A stretch of DNA of 64,000 bases. Origin: Acidobacteriota bacterium (GTDB lineage: Bacteria > Acidobacteriota > Blastocatellia > RBC074). The number at the start of each line of letters is the position of its first letter. The stretch's first letter is position 1. The translations under genes and the position numbers were made by a program. The notes beneath the pieces were generated by a model that saw only the letters and a list, made by a program, of their open reading frames with translations, was not told the DNA's origin and did no database searches. Where the stretch lies: assembly GCA_016196035.1 (NCBI GenBank), contig JACPYM010000031.1:1-64000 (forward strand), given 5' to 3'. Below, piece by piece: positions 49,142 through 58,076 of the stretch.

Positions 49142-50806
49142 TTATTGCCGAGGCGCTGCCGTCGTGCCATTGCCGCTGGCGGGCGCGTTCTTTTCCGTCG
49201 CCTTGGCCGTCGCGACCATCTTTTCGACATCGGCCAGTAGCTTCTTGGCGTCATACACGATGCCGTCCTTGATCGTGTATTTCACGCCGCCGACGCGCTC
49301 GACTTGGCCGGTCTGGTCATTCAGCTTGATCGCGCCCGTGCCATAGAGCACCTTCAAATTCGCCACCGGGCTTTCCGGCACCAGAATCAAATCGGCCAGC
49401 TTGCCAGGACGAATCACGCCAAATTCCATCGGACGGTTTTGCTGTTGCGACAGCAACTCAGCGCCGTTGAAGGTCGCCGCGCGGATGACTTCGAGCGGAT
49501 GGAAACCAGCTTCCTGCAACAGCTCCAATTCGCGGATGTATTCAAAGCCGTAAGTTTTGTAGATGAAGCCGGAATCAGAACCCGTTGTGACGCGCCCGCC
49601 GCGATTTTTGTACTCATTCACAAACGTCATCCAGAGCCGATAGTTGTTCTTCCATTCGATTTCGTCCTGCGTCGTCCAGTTGAACCAGTAAGAACCGTGG
49701 GCCTCGCGGCTGGGCGTGTAAAAGCGCCAGAGCGAGGGCAGTGTGTAACGGTCGTGCCATTCGGCGCGCATGGCCCGCATCAGGTCGCGGCTGGCTTCGT
49801 AAATCGTAAAGGTCGGATCGAGCGTGAAGTTGAGTTTGATCAACTCATCCATGATCTCGTTCCACTTCTTGCTGCCCGGGGGCGCGGCCTGTTTCCACAA
49901 ACGCCCCGCCTGGCCGAAGCGGTGCGATTCGTCGTTGTAGTTGTAATCGAGCGGGAAGTCCTGCACCTGACGATCTGCAAACAGCGATTCGGGCAGACCG
50001 TACCAATGCTCCATCGAACCCATGCCCATGCGCGCGGCCTGGATGACGTTGGTGCGCACGACGCCGGTTTGCGCCATGTGCGTGGTCGAACCCATCTGCT
50101 GTTTTTTGGCTTCGTCGAGCAGCGCGCTCAGGATTTCGGGGTCGAAGATTGCATCGCCGCCGATGATCTTGAATCCATCCGCGCCTTTCTGTTTGGCCCA
50201 GCGCACATATTCGCGGGCCTTTTCAGGCGTCAGGATTTGGCCGCCTTCCCAATTCATGCCGGGGCGCACATAGACGAAAATGCGCGGCGCGACGATTTTG
50301 TTTTGCGCGCTGCGTTCGCGTTCCTTGAGCGTCCAGTCAATGCCGTTGCCCGAACCCGGATCGCGGACGGTCGTGACGCCGTGCGCCAGCCAGAGTTTGT
50401 ACACATATTCGGCGGGCGTGCCTTGGGCGACACCACCAATGTGCGCGTGGCAATCCACCAGTCCGGGCAGCAGGAACATGCCCGTGGCGTCAATCTCCTT
50501 TGTGCCTTTGGCGGGGCGACTGGCTTCGCGGATGGGGACTTTGGGGTAACCGACGCTGCGGATTTCGCGGATGCGGTTGTTTTCGATGACCACATCCATG
50601 GGGCCGAGCGGCGGCGCGCCCGTGCCGTCAATCAAGGTCGCGCCGCGAATGACCAGGCGGTCAAAGGGGCCTTCGCCTTCGTCAGCACGGCGGTCGGGGG
50701 CAGGGGTGATCGAACGTGTTGCTTGAGCGATTGCCAGCGTGGCGAAAAGCGCCATTACCAGCCACGCCAGTGTGCAAGAAAACAACAAAGAAGCACGGGT
50801 TCGCAT
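49142..50806 (-). CDS. Exported amidohydrolase family protein
   Basis: A 554-residue metal-dependent amidohydrolase with signal peptide (LLFSCTLAWLVMALFATLAI). The N-terminal beta domain (LVIRGATLIDGTGAPP) leads to the metal-binding GLVDCHAHIGG (HxH, about residue 118). Further ligands are plausible in GFKIIGGDAIFDP (Lys), STTHMAQTG and MGSMEHWYG (His) and TTGSDSGF (Asp). The C-terminal part returns to the beta domain (RPGKLADLILV). Relatives are imidazolonepropionase-like and dipeptidases; substrate is unknown. The start at 50806 has CAGGAGACGA upstream; an ATG at 50854 would lie before it. It is convergent with the heme-motif protein across a family A palindrome. Confidence 0.92.
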   Translation of the reverse strand: MRTRASLLFSCTLAWLVMALFATLAIAQATRSITPAPDRRADEGEGPFDRLVIRGATLIDGTGAPPLGPMDVVIENNRIREIRSVGYPKVPIREASRPAKGTKEIDATGMFLLPGLVDCHAHIGGVAQGTPAEYVYKLWLAHGVTTVRDPGSGNGIDWTLKERERSAQNKIVAPRIFVYVRPGMNWEGGQILTPEKAREYVRWAKQKGADGFKIIGGDAIFDPEILSALLDEAKKQQMGSTTHMAQTGVVRTNVIQAARMGMGSMEHWYGLPESLFADRQVQDFPLDYNYNDESHRFGQAGRLWKQAAPPGSKKWNEIMDELIKLNFTLDPTFTIYEASRDLMRAMRAEWHDRYTLPSLWRFYTPSREAHGSYWFNWTTQDEIEWKNNYRLWMTFVNEYKNRGGRVTTGSDSGFIYKTYGFEYIRELELLQEAGFHPLEVIRAATFNGAELLSQQQNRPMEFGVIRPGKLADLILVPESPVANLKVLYGTGAIKLNDQTGQVERVGGVKYTIKDGIVYDAKKLLADVEKMVATAKATEKNAPASGNGTTAAPRQ

Positions 50807-51285
50807 AGGTCGTCTCCTGAGCATGAAGTTTGGAAGCGGATTTAGGAGGGCCAAGACTACTCTGGCAGAATGCCTGAGTAAAGATTGCCTTGAAGAGTGC
50901 AGGCCGATGCACCATATCGTTCAGACCTGCCTACCGAATCGGGCAAACCGCCTTGCGCAACTGTGCCGCTTGGTTTGGACGGATTGAAATAACTCAAGCG
51001 ATACCGTGTGTTAGCCCGTCTGCCGGGATTCGCGATTCATCTGGCACATTCATTGCTCTAAGCCGTCACGAGAAAGAAAGGGCTGGCAGCAGCAGCATTG
51101 AAGTTGCGCGCGCCAAGTCTTGGAAAGTTTGCTAAGATCGCTGCGGCTTGATCGCGGCGCGCAACACTGAGAAGGAAACGCAAGCAGCGGACGTCCCCTT
51201 GCCCGCGATTCCCCGGCAACTCAATAACGGATTGCCGGGCTGTCATTTGAGGCTACGAAACGCAAGTGGGGCAGGGGAGGTAACT
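50807..51285. other. 479-base divergent intergenic region without a supported gene
   Basis: The interval separates the minus-strand amidohydrolase from the plus-strand small exported protein. Short frames are present on both strands but none has family resemblance or a good ribosome-binding site. Promoters for both flanking genes are expected here; I could not identify them with confidence. Confidence 0.5.
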
Positions 51286-51519
51286 ATGATGAATGTATGC
51301 AAAATTCTGGTCGGTTCGTTTTTGCTCAGCGCGCTGCTCACGGTGGCGAGCGTGGCCCAGCCGGTCAGGCTGGCGACGAACGAGTGGACGGTGCTGCAAA
51401 AAGACAAGCAGAAGGTGCCAGAGCGGCCCGTCGAACGCGACAAACCGAAAGACGACCGTGATAAGCCGCGCGATGAAAAAAAAGATGACAAAAAGAAAAA
51501 GCCGGATGAGCAACGCTAA
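51286..51519 (+). CDS. Small exported lysine/aspartate-rich protein
   Basis: A 77-residue protein not recognised as any family. It has a convincing signal peptide (ILVGSFLLSALLTVASVAQP) and a mature part of about 55 residues that is almost wholly charged, with KD/RD-rich motifs (VERDKPKDDRDKPRDEKKDD and a following KKKKPDEQR). GGGGAGG lies six bases before the ATG, and an intrinsic terminator follows 65 bases after the stop, so it is probably a real monocistronic gene. A highly charged, likely disordered exported tail may bind metal ions, DNA or the cell wall; that is inference. Confidence 0.75.
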   Translation: MMNVCKILVGSFLLSALLTVASVAQPVRLATNEWTVLQKDKQKVPERPVERDKPKDDRDKPRDEKKDDKKKKPDEQR

Positions 51520-51583
51520 GCCGGTTCGCTTGCGCCCAAAAAAGATTCAAAGCTACTTAAAACTTTTCTCTCTCCTTACCTAT

Positions 51584-51620
51584 AACCCGCTGTTACCAAC
51601 GTAGCAGCGGGTTCTTTTTT
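51584..51620 (+). terminator. Intrinsic terminator of the small exported-protein gene
   Basis: Stem AACCCGCTG (51584-51592) with CAGCGGGTT (51605-51613), a 12-base loop, then CTTTTTT (51614-51620). Confidence 0.92.
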
Positions 51621-51664
51621 CTTTGCCAGCCAAGGGGCCTTGGCTGGCAATCTTGAAAAAAACC

Positions 51665-51795
51665 CTTGCTGTAAATAATGCGGGGCTGGCAAGGGCGCAA
51701 ACGTTCAGAGTTCACGCTGTGGCGTGTTTGCGGGCCGCCATACACACGCTGTAGCGTGAACTCTGAACTTCTCTCATCGAATTTTTTACAGCAAG
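51665..51795. repeat. Nested inverted repeat
   Basis: Outer 11-base arms CTTGCTGTAAA (51665-51675) and TTTACAGCAAG (51785-51795) enclose an inner element with perfect 15-bp arms TTCAGAGTTCACGCT (51704-51718) and its complement (51753-51767), continuing through partly paired GTGGCGTGT. It fills most of the gap between the small-protein terminator and the second PSD1 gene. Confidence 0.82.
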
Positions 51796-51934
51796 AAAAA
51801 TCCTATTCATCCAGTCGAATTGTTTTCGGTTCTTCAAAAGAGGTCAGACCAATTGCTTGACTGCCGCGCGCGGCGCAGTTATACAGGCATCTCCGATCGA
51901 ACTCTTTTTCACACACAGGCGAGCATGTAGAACT

Positions 51935-54793
51935 ATGCGGATGAACATTCGGCAGTTGAAACTTTTCGTGCTGACGTTGAGCGCCGGTTTGGCGTTGGCG
52001 GGAACGTTGGTGCGCTTACGTCCGGTGGCCGCGCAAAGCAGCGATCCGGCTGAATTTTTCGAAAAACAAGTCCGGCCCGTGCTGATCGCCAATTGCGCCA
52101 AGTGCCATAACGCCAAAGCACAAGTGGCCAAACTTGATCTGACCTCGGCGGAAGGCTTCGCCAAGGGTGGCGAGAGCGGCCCGCTGATCAACCAAGAGCA
52201 GTTCGCAGAGAGCCGCTTGCTGAAAGTCATCGGCTATAACGAAGCGCTGAAAATGCCGCCTTCGGGCAGACTCAAAGACGCTGAGATCAATGCCATCGCT
52301 ACTTGGGTGAAAATGGGCGCGCCCTGGCCCGCTGCCGGTGCCGTCGCCGCTGCGCCTGGCGAAACGAAAGCCGCGCCGAAGAGCACGCGCGAATTCACCG
52401 AAGAAGAAAAAGCCTATTGGGCCTTTCAGCCGTTAGCCAAAACCACGCTTCCCACGGTCAAAGATACGGCTTGGGTCAAAGCGCCGCTTGATGCTTTTGT
52501 GCTGGCGAAGCTGGAAGCCAAGAGTGTCAAGCCCGCGCCGCCTGCTGACAAACTGACGCTGTTGCGCCGCGCGACGTATGACCTGACCGGCTTGCCACCG
52601 ACCGAAAAAGAGATGAGCGATTTCCTGGCTGACAACGCGCCCGATGCCTTTGCCAAAGTCGTTGAGCGTTTATTGGCGAGCCCGCGTTATGGCGAAAAGT
52701 GGGGACGCCATTGGCTGGACGTGGCGCGCTATGCCGATTCGACCGGCAATGACGAAGACCATCGCTATCCGCACGCCTGGAAGTACCGCGATTATGTGAT
52801 CAAGGCCTTCAACGATGACATGCCCTACGATCAATTTACGCGCGAGCAGATCGCCGGTGATCTGCTGCCTGCTCCTGATGGTGGCGAAGTGAACCGGCGT
52901 GGCATCATCGCCACCGGCTTCCTGGCGCTGGGCGCGAAAGCCATTGCCCAGCAGGACAAAATGAAGATGCTGTATGACGTGTGGGATGAGCAGGTGGATG
53001 TCACGTCCAAAGCCTTCCTGGGCATGACGCTGGCCTGCGCGCGTTGCCACAACCACAAGTTCGATCCGATTCTGACCAAAGATTACTATGCGATGATCGG
53101 CATGTTCGCCAGCACGCGCAGCTTCACCAATCCCGATTCGCATGTTTCGGTCGTGCTCGAAAAACCGTTGGTGCCCAAGGCCGAATGGCAGCAATACCAG
53201 GCGGCGAAAAAGGCGCACGGCGAAAAAGAAAAACGCCTGCGGCTGGCGCTGGATGAGATCAACGATGCAGTGAAAGACGCGCTCGTCAAAGCGAACGGCG
53301 CACGCTTGGCCGATTACATGCTGGCGGCGCGGCAGGTTTATCAGGATGGCGAAAAGGTGGAAGCCGTGGTGTTGCGCACCAAACTCAACCTCGCTTTGCT
53401 GCAAAAGTGGGTCAGCTTCCTGAAGCCTGATCCGGCGAAAGTGCGCGGTTATTTGAATGAATGGAACGCTGCGTCTTTAGATAAACAGGCCGAAGTCGCC
53501 GAAGGCTATCAAACGCGCTTCCTGAAACAACTTGAAGAATGGAACGCGACGCTGGCGGCGTGGCGGCCCAAGTATCAGGCGGCGCTCGCCGACAATAAAA
53601 CCCTACCCGACAAGCCCAAGTTTGAAGACGGCGATGACCGCTTTTTCAACGATGTTTATATTGACGCTGGCCCGTTCGGTGTTTCTGACAAAGACAAAAA
53701 GGTTTTCAACGCTGAGCAATGGACGGCGCTTGAGAAGCTGCACAAAGAGCAGGCAGAGTTAAAGAAGCTTGCGCCGCCCGAACCCGAACTGGCTTGCGCC
53801 GTAGAAGAAGACACGCCCGTCACGCAACCCGTGCTGATTCGCGGTGATTACAACAACAAGGGCGAAGAGGCCCCGCGCGCGTTCCCGGCAATCCTGGCGC
53901 GCTATGACACCAAGCCGCAATTCGCCGGCAGCGGGCGTTTGCAATTCGCCGACTGGCTGACGAGCGCGGACAATCCGGTGCCCAAACGCGTGCTGGTCAA
54001 TCGCCTTTGGCAATGGCATTTTGGCGAAGGCATAGTGCGCACGCCCGACAATCTGGGCAAGATGGGCGAACGCCCCACGCACCCGGAATTGCTGGATTAT
54101 CTGGCCGAACAGTTCGTCAAGCATGGTTATTCGATCAAGGCGATGCACCGCCTGCTGATGCTGTCGAGCACCTATCAAATGGCTTCGGAGAACCCTGCGG
54201 CGTTGGAAACCGATCCTGACAACCGCCTGCTCTCGCGCTTCAACCGCCGCCGTTTGAGTGTCGAAGAAATGCGCGATGGCTTGCTGGCGATTGACGGCAC
54301 GCTTGATTTGACGATGGGCGGTTCATTGCAAAGCGGGCGCGGCACCGATGGCGAAACCAGTCAGGGCCGTTTGAGCATCAATCCTGATAAGCAGAAACGC
54401 CGCACGGTTTATTTGCCGCTGCGGCGCGCCAATCTGCCGACGCTGTTGAACCTTTTCGATTTTGGCGATGCCACGACGATGAACGGCAAACGGCAATTGA
54501 CCAACGTCGCGACACAGGCCCTGTTCTGGCTTAACAGCGAATTCCTGACGGAGCGTTCGACCGATCTGGCAAAAGCGTTGCTGGCGGATGCGGCCGAAGA
54601 TGACGCGGCGCGCCTGGCTGCGGTTTATCGGCGCATCCTGAATCGCCCGGCCAGTCAGGACGAATTGGCCGCCGGGTTGAAATACATCACGGGCTACCAG
54701 CAGAAATTCGCAGGCGCGCGCGCCGCGCAGAAAGCCTGGCAAAGTTATTGCCGTGTGCTGATGGCGTCGAATGATTTTTTGTACTTGGATTGA
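51935..54793 (+). CDS. PSCyt1-DUF1549-DUF1553 (PSD1) cytochrome protein
   Basis: A 952-residue exported protein of the same family as the gene at 41.7-44.9 kb. Signal peptide (LKLFVLTLSAGLALAGTLV) is followed by the heme motif CAKCHNAKA (about residue 54). DUF1549 shows DAFVLAKLEAKSVK, LLRRATYDLTGLPPTEKE, HWLDVARYADSTGNDEDHR and MTLACARCHNHKFDP (second CxxCH near 371). A coiled region (residues about 420-560) precedes DUF1553 (RVLVNRLWQWHFGEGIVRT, GERPTHPELLDYLAEQFV, TYQMASENPAALE). The start at 51935 omits a non-signal-like extension from an earlier ATG. It heads a group with DUF1569, Rpn-like and DUF1501 genes on the same strand. Confidence 0.93.
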   Translation: MRMNIRQLKLFVLTLSAGLALAGTLVRLRPVAAQSSDPAEFFEKQVRPVLIANCAKCHNAKAQVAKLDLTSAEGFAKGGESGPLINQEQFAESRLLKVIGYNEALKMPPSGRLKDAEINAIATWVKMGAPWPAAGAVAAAPGETKAAPKSTREFTEEEKAYWAFQPLAKTTLPTVKDTAWVKAPLDAFVLAKLEAKSVKPAPPADKLTLLRRATYDLTGLPPTEKEMSDFLADNAPDAFAKVVERLLASPRYGEKWGRHWLDVARYADSTGNDEDHRYPHAWKYRDYVIKAFNDDMPYDQFTREQIAGDLLPAPDGGEVNRRGIIATGFLALGAKAIAQQDKMKMLYDVWDEQVDVTSKAFLGMTLACARCHNHKFDPILTKDYYAMIGMFASTRSFTNPDSHVSVVLEKPLVPKAEWQQYQAAKKAHGEKEKRLRLALDEINDAVKDALVKANGARLADYMLAARQVYQDGEKVEAVVLRTKLNLALLQKWVSFLKPDPAKVRGYLNEWNAASLDKQAEVAEGYQTRFLKQLEEWNATLAAWRPKYQAALADNKTLPDKPKFEDGDDRFFNDVYIDAGPFGVSDKDKKVFNAEQWTALEKLHKEQAELKKLAPPEPELACAVEEDTPVTQPVLIRGDYNNKGEEAPRAFPAILARYDTKPQFAGSGRLQFADWLTSADNPVPKRVLVNRLWQWHFGEGIVRTPDNLGKMGERPTHPELLDYLAEQFVKHGYSIKAMHRLLMLSSTYQMASENPAALETDPDNRLLSRFNRRRLSVEEMRDGLLAIDGTLDLTMGGSLQSGRGTDGETSQGRLSINPDKQKRRTVYLPLRRANLPTLLNLFDFGDATTMNGKRQLTNVATQALFWLNSEFLTERSTDLAKALLADAAEDDAARLAAVYRRILNRPASQDELAAGLKYITGYQQKFAGARAAQKAWQSYCRVLMASNDFLYLD

Positions 54794-54794
54794 A

Positions 54795-54886
54795 GGCGTA
54801 CCGCGCGCGTCAGCAGGCGGCGCTCGACTGATAGCCTAACCGCGCTGCTTGCGATGACTCCGCTTGCTGACGCGCGCGGTACCGTC
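54795..54886. repeat. Long inverted repeat, family B
   Basis: Left arm GCGTACCGCGCGCGTCAGCA... (54795-54820) pairs with 54860-54886 with few mismatches around a 39-base loop. It starts one base after the PSD1 stop and ends 10 bases before the DUF1569 start. Confidence 0.9.
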
Positions 54887-54896
54887 TCAAAGACTG

Positions 54897-55355
54897 ATGA
54901 AGAGTCTCAATAACTTTGCTGACTTAAATGAAATCCTGACGCGCTTGAGCAAGCTGCGTCCCGATAGTCCGCGCCAATGGGGCAAGATGACGCCGCACCA
55001 AATGCTGTGTCATCTGAGTGATTCCTATCTAATGGGCTTAGGCGAGCGGGACTCGACCTGGCGGGGCAATTGGTTCACCAAATACGTGATGAAATGGTTG
55101 GCGCTTTCGTTACCACTACAATGGCCGCACGGCATCAAAACGGTCCGCGAGGCTGATCAAGAACTGGATGGCACGCCGCCGGCGGAATTTGAGCAAGACC
55201 GCCAAAAGCTTGAACGATTGATCCGGCGCTTTGCCATGCCACCGCCTGCGTTCCAACCCGGACGGCACTCGATGTTCGGTGTGATGAGCGAAGCGGAGTG
55301 GCGGCGTTGGGGATACCTTCACGCCGATCATCATTTTCGTCAGTTTGGCGAATGA
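54897..55355 (+). CDS. DUF1569 (DinB-like) family protein
   Basis: A 152-residue four-helix protein of the DUF1569 family, related to DinB/YfiT metal-binding proteins. The diagnostic segment is RQWGKMTPHQMLCHLSDSY, with a His in the conserved position, and HADHHFRQFG at the C-terminus offers further His ligands. DinB-like folds bind a metal through three His; biochemical activity is usually unknown. The start at 54897 follows the palindrome and lacks a clear Shine-Dalgarno. The Rpn-like gene begins 23 bases downstream. Confidence 0.88.
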   Translation: MKSLNNFADLNEILTRLSKLRPDSPRQWGKMTPHQMLCHLSDSYLMGLGERDSTWRGNWFTKYVMKWLALSLPLQWPHGIKTVREADQELDGTPPAEFEQDRQKLERLIRRFAMPPPAFQPGRHSMFGVMSEAEWRRWGYLHADHHFRQFGE

Positions 55356-55377
55356 GCGGTTCCACAGGCGATTGCCG

Positions 55378-56457
55378 ATGAAAAACAGCCCGCCCAAGCC
55401 AGTCGAACCCGTGAAAGGCGCGCCGGATGATCAGGACAGCGCCTGGAAGGAATTGTTGGACGCGTGTCTGCCCGACTTTTTGGCGTTCTTCTTCCCGGAA
55501 ATCGCAGGCGCGGTGGATTGGACGCGACACTATGAACCGCTGGACAAGGAGTTGGCGCGACTCAAACCGGAGCTACGAGGCGGGAAGTTATATGCGGATA
55601 AGCTTTACAAAGTCTGGCTCAAGGATGGGCAGGTCAAATGGCTGCTGATTCATATCGAAGTGCAGGGCCGTGCGCTGCGTGGTTTTGCGCGGCGGGTCTT
55701 TGATTACCATTACCGTATCAGCGCCAAACATCCCGGCACCGAGGTCGTCAGTCTGGCCGTGATCACCGAGACAAAACGGCGTGTCGAAGCGCGCTATGCC
55801 GTCTCGAATTGGGGCTGCTCGTTGTCCTTTACGTTTCCGTGTGTGCAATTGGCCAATTACCATGCGCGCTGGGCGGAACTGGAAACCAGCCAGAATCCGT
55901 TTGCAGTTGCGGTCATGGCTCAGTTGAAAGCGTTGGCGACGCGCGGCGATAATCAGGGCCGCTTCGCGTGGAAGCGGCAATTGGTGCGGAGCTTGTATGC
56001 ACGCGGCCACCAACGCCGCCAGATTGTGGCGCTGTTTAAGTTTATGGATTGGGCGATGCGCCTGCCGGCAGAGTTGGAAGCAGAAATCAAACAGGAAATC
56101 CATGCAATCGAGGAGGGTCGCAAGATGCCGTATGTCACTTGGATTGAACGAATGGGAAGACAGGAAGGTTTGCAGGAAGGTTTGCAACAGGGTTTGCAAC
56201 AGGGCTTGCAACAGGGCTTGCTGATCTCTGTGATGTTGCAGCTTGAGCAACGCCACGGCGTGTTGAGCGCTGCCGCGCGCGCCAAACTGCAAAAACTTTC
56301 GGCAGAACAGTTACGCGCGCTGGTGATCGCGGTGCCCGACTTCAAAACCAAAGCTGCATTGCTGTCCTGGCTCAAGCAAAATCCACCCAGGCAGGTTGCC
56401 GCTACGCCCCGCAACGGTAAATCCACTAAGAAAGCAGGCAAGAAAGCAGGCCAATGA
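55378..56457 (+). CDS. Rpn family PD-(D/E)XK recombination-promoting nuclease/transposase-like protein
   Basis: A 359-residue protein of the Rpn/PD-(D/E)XK transposase-like family. The nuclease core is DKLYKVWLKDGQVKWLLIHIEVQG (split motif D...ExQ), followed by FARRVFDYHYRIS. An Asp near the N-terminal LLDACLPDF is conserved in relatives. A hydrophilic linker holds four-residue repeats (GLQEGLQQGLQQGLQQG, about 263-280) made by a 12-base tandem unit at 56166-56220, before a C-terminal DUF4351-like helical part. Rpn proteins cleave DNA and promote recA-independent recombination in E. coli. The stop overlaps the DUF1501 start by four bases, an odd position for a mobile-type gene. Confidence 0.88.
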   Translation: MKNSPPKPVEPVKGAPDDQDSAWKELLDACLPDFLAFFFPEIAGAVDWTRHYEPLDKELARLKPELRGGKLYADKLYKVWLKDGQVKWLLIHIEVQGRALRGFARRVFDYHYRISAKHPGTEVVSLAVITETKRRVEARYAVSNWGCSLSFTFPCVQLANYHARWAELETSQNPFAVAVMAQLKALATRGDNQGRFAWKRQLVRSLYARGHQRRQIVALFKFMDWAMRLPAELEAEIKQEIHAIEEGRKMPYVTWIERMGRQEGLQEGLQQGLQQGLQQGLLISVMLQLEQRHGVLSAAARAKLQKLSAEQLRALVIAVPDFKTKAALLSWLKQNPPRQVAATPRNGKSTKKAGKKAGQ

Positions 56458-57944
56458 ATAATTTGACGCTCAACGCGCTACAGCAAATTTATCGCCGTAC
56501 TGAAAACCCCGTTTCGCGCCGCGCCTGGTTGCGCGCCGCTGGCTTAGGCTTCGGCTCAATCGGCCTAACGGCCATGCTGGCCGAAGAAGCGCAGCTTTTT
56601 GCCGCGACCAATCCGCAATCCGCAATCCGCAATCCGCAATCGGACAATCCGCTCGCCCCGCGTCAGCCGCATTTCGCACCGAAAGCCAAGCGCGTGATTT
56701 TCCTGTTCATGCATGGCGGCCCGTCTTCGATTGATTCGTTCGATCCCAAAGAACGGCTGATCCGCGACAACGGCAAACCGCTGCCGATCAAACGCCCGCT
56801 GGCCTTTGCCGATGGCAAGATGGGCCCGTTGATGAAACCGCTCTGGGATTTCAAACCGGGCGGCCAGAGCGGCATTCCCGTCAGTGACCTCTGGCCGCAC
56901 GTGCGCGAGGTTGTAGATGATCTATGCATGATCCGCTCGATGGTTGGCGAGGGCGTAGACCACGGCGCAGCCCTGTTGCAAACCTTCACCGGCAGCTCGA
57001 CCTTTGTGCGGCCCAGCATGGGGTCGTGGGTGGTGTACGGGCTGGGTACTGAAAATCAGAACCTGCCCGGCTTCATCACGATCAAACCGGCGCTTTCGCA
57101 CGGTGGCGCAAAGAACTGGTCTTCGGCGTTCCTGCCCGGCGCGTTTCAGGGCACGGCGATTGGCAATTCGGGCTTAAAGGTCGAAGAGATTCAAAAAGAG
57201 CCGATTGAATATCTGTTGAGCAAACACCTGTCGGGCGATGAGCAGCGCTACGAATTGGACATGCTGCAAGCCATCAATCGCCGCCATCAGGCGCTGCACC
57301 AGCAAGACCCGCAACTCGAAACACGCATCCAAACCTTCGAGATGGCCTTCAAGATGCAGTCGCAAGCGCCCGAAGCCTTCGAGGTCAACAAAGAATCCGA
57401 CGCGACCAAAAAGCTCTACGGTTTGGATGACCCCATGACCGCCGATTTCGGCTGGCAATGTTTGCTGGCGCGTCGTTTGGCCGAACGCGATGTGCGCTAC
57501 ATTCAATGCACGCACAGCTACAAATGGGATCAGCACAGCGATCTCTATAATCTGCACACCAAAAACTCGCGCGAAGTGGACAAGCCGATTGCCGGGCTGA
57601 TCAAAGACCTCAAAGCACGCGGCCTCTTGAAAGACACACTCGTCATCTGGGCCGGTGAATTTGGCCGCACGCCGGTCAGCGAGAGCGGCGACGGGCGTGA
57701 CCACAATCCTTACGGCTACACGATCTGGATGGCGGGCGGCGGCGTGAAACCGGGCTTTATTTACGGTGCGACCGACGACATTGGTTACCACGCGGTCGAA
57801 GATCGCATGCACATTCACGACTTCCACGCGACGGTGCTGCACCTGCTGGGTTTCGATCACGAACGGCTGACGTACCGGTACAGCGGACGCGATTTCAGAT
57901 TGACCGATGTGGCGGGCGTGGTCGCACACAAGATCGTAGCCTGA
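56454..57944 (+). CDS. DUF1501 family protein
   Basis: A 496-residue paralogue of the DUF1501 gene at 38 kb, with a Tat-like leader (SRRAWLRAAGLGFGSIGLTA). Family blocks are AKRVIFLFMHGGPSSIDSFD, GVDHGAALLQTFTGSSTF, NWSSAFLPGAFQGTAI, YIQCTHSYKWDQHSDLYN, GEFGRTPVSES and GRDHNPYGYTIWMAGGG. It is the natural partner of the PSD1 gene upstream, with DUF1569 and Rpn-like genes between them. Residues about 52-63 (NPQSAIRNPQSD), directly after the leader, are encoded by a heptanucleotide array. The start overlaps the Rpn stop (ATGA). Function is unknown beyond superfamily likeness to sulfatase/phosphatase folds. Confidence 0.92.
   Translation: MNNLTLNALQQIYRRTENPVSRRAWLRAAGLGFGSIGLTAMLAEEAQLFAATNPQSAIRNPQSDNPLAPRQPHFAPKAKRVIFLFMHGGPSSIDSFDPKERLIRDNGKPLPIKRPLAFADGKMGPLMKPLWDFKPGGQSGIPVSDLWPHVREVVDDLCMIRSMVGEGVDHGAALLQTFTGSSTFVRPSMGSWVVYGLGTENQNLPGFITIKPALSHGGAKNWSSAFLPGAFQGTAIGNSGLKVEEIQKEPIEYLLSKHLSGDEQRYELDMLQAINRRHQALHQQDPQLETRIQTFEMAFKMQSQAPEAFEVNKESDATKKLYGLDDPMTADFGWQCLLARRLAERDVRYIQCTHSYKWDQHSDLYNLHTKNSREVDKPIAGLIKDLKARGLLKDTLVIWAGEFGRTPVSESGDGRDHNPYGYTIWMAGGGVKPGFIYGATDDIGYHAVEDRMHIHDFHATVLHLLGFDHERLTYRYSGRDFRLTDVAGVVAHKIVA
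56609..56643. repeat. In-frame heptanucleotide array (CAATCCG) inside the DUF1501 gene
   Basis: Four exact copies of CAATCCG and one variant (CAATCGG) lie just after the signal peptide coding region and are translated NPQSAIRNPQSD. A further CAATCCG occurs at 56645-56651. The unit length of seven matches the other arrays. Confidence 0.92.
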
Positions 57945-58076
57945 GTTGGCGGCACATAAGTTCAGCAGTTACAGGACGGAATGGACGAGAGTTTTTCTCG
58001 TGCCCATTCCGTTCTTTTTCTTTCTTCACTACAATCACGCCCCCACACAAACAGGACAGCGCGGAGTGAGTTGACG

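Noticed and set aside
49304-50845. Plus-strand frame of 513 codons opposite the amidohydrolase gene
   Set aside because: Shadow of a gene with signal peptide and metal-binding motifs on the other strand.
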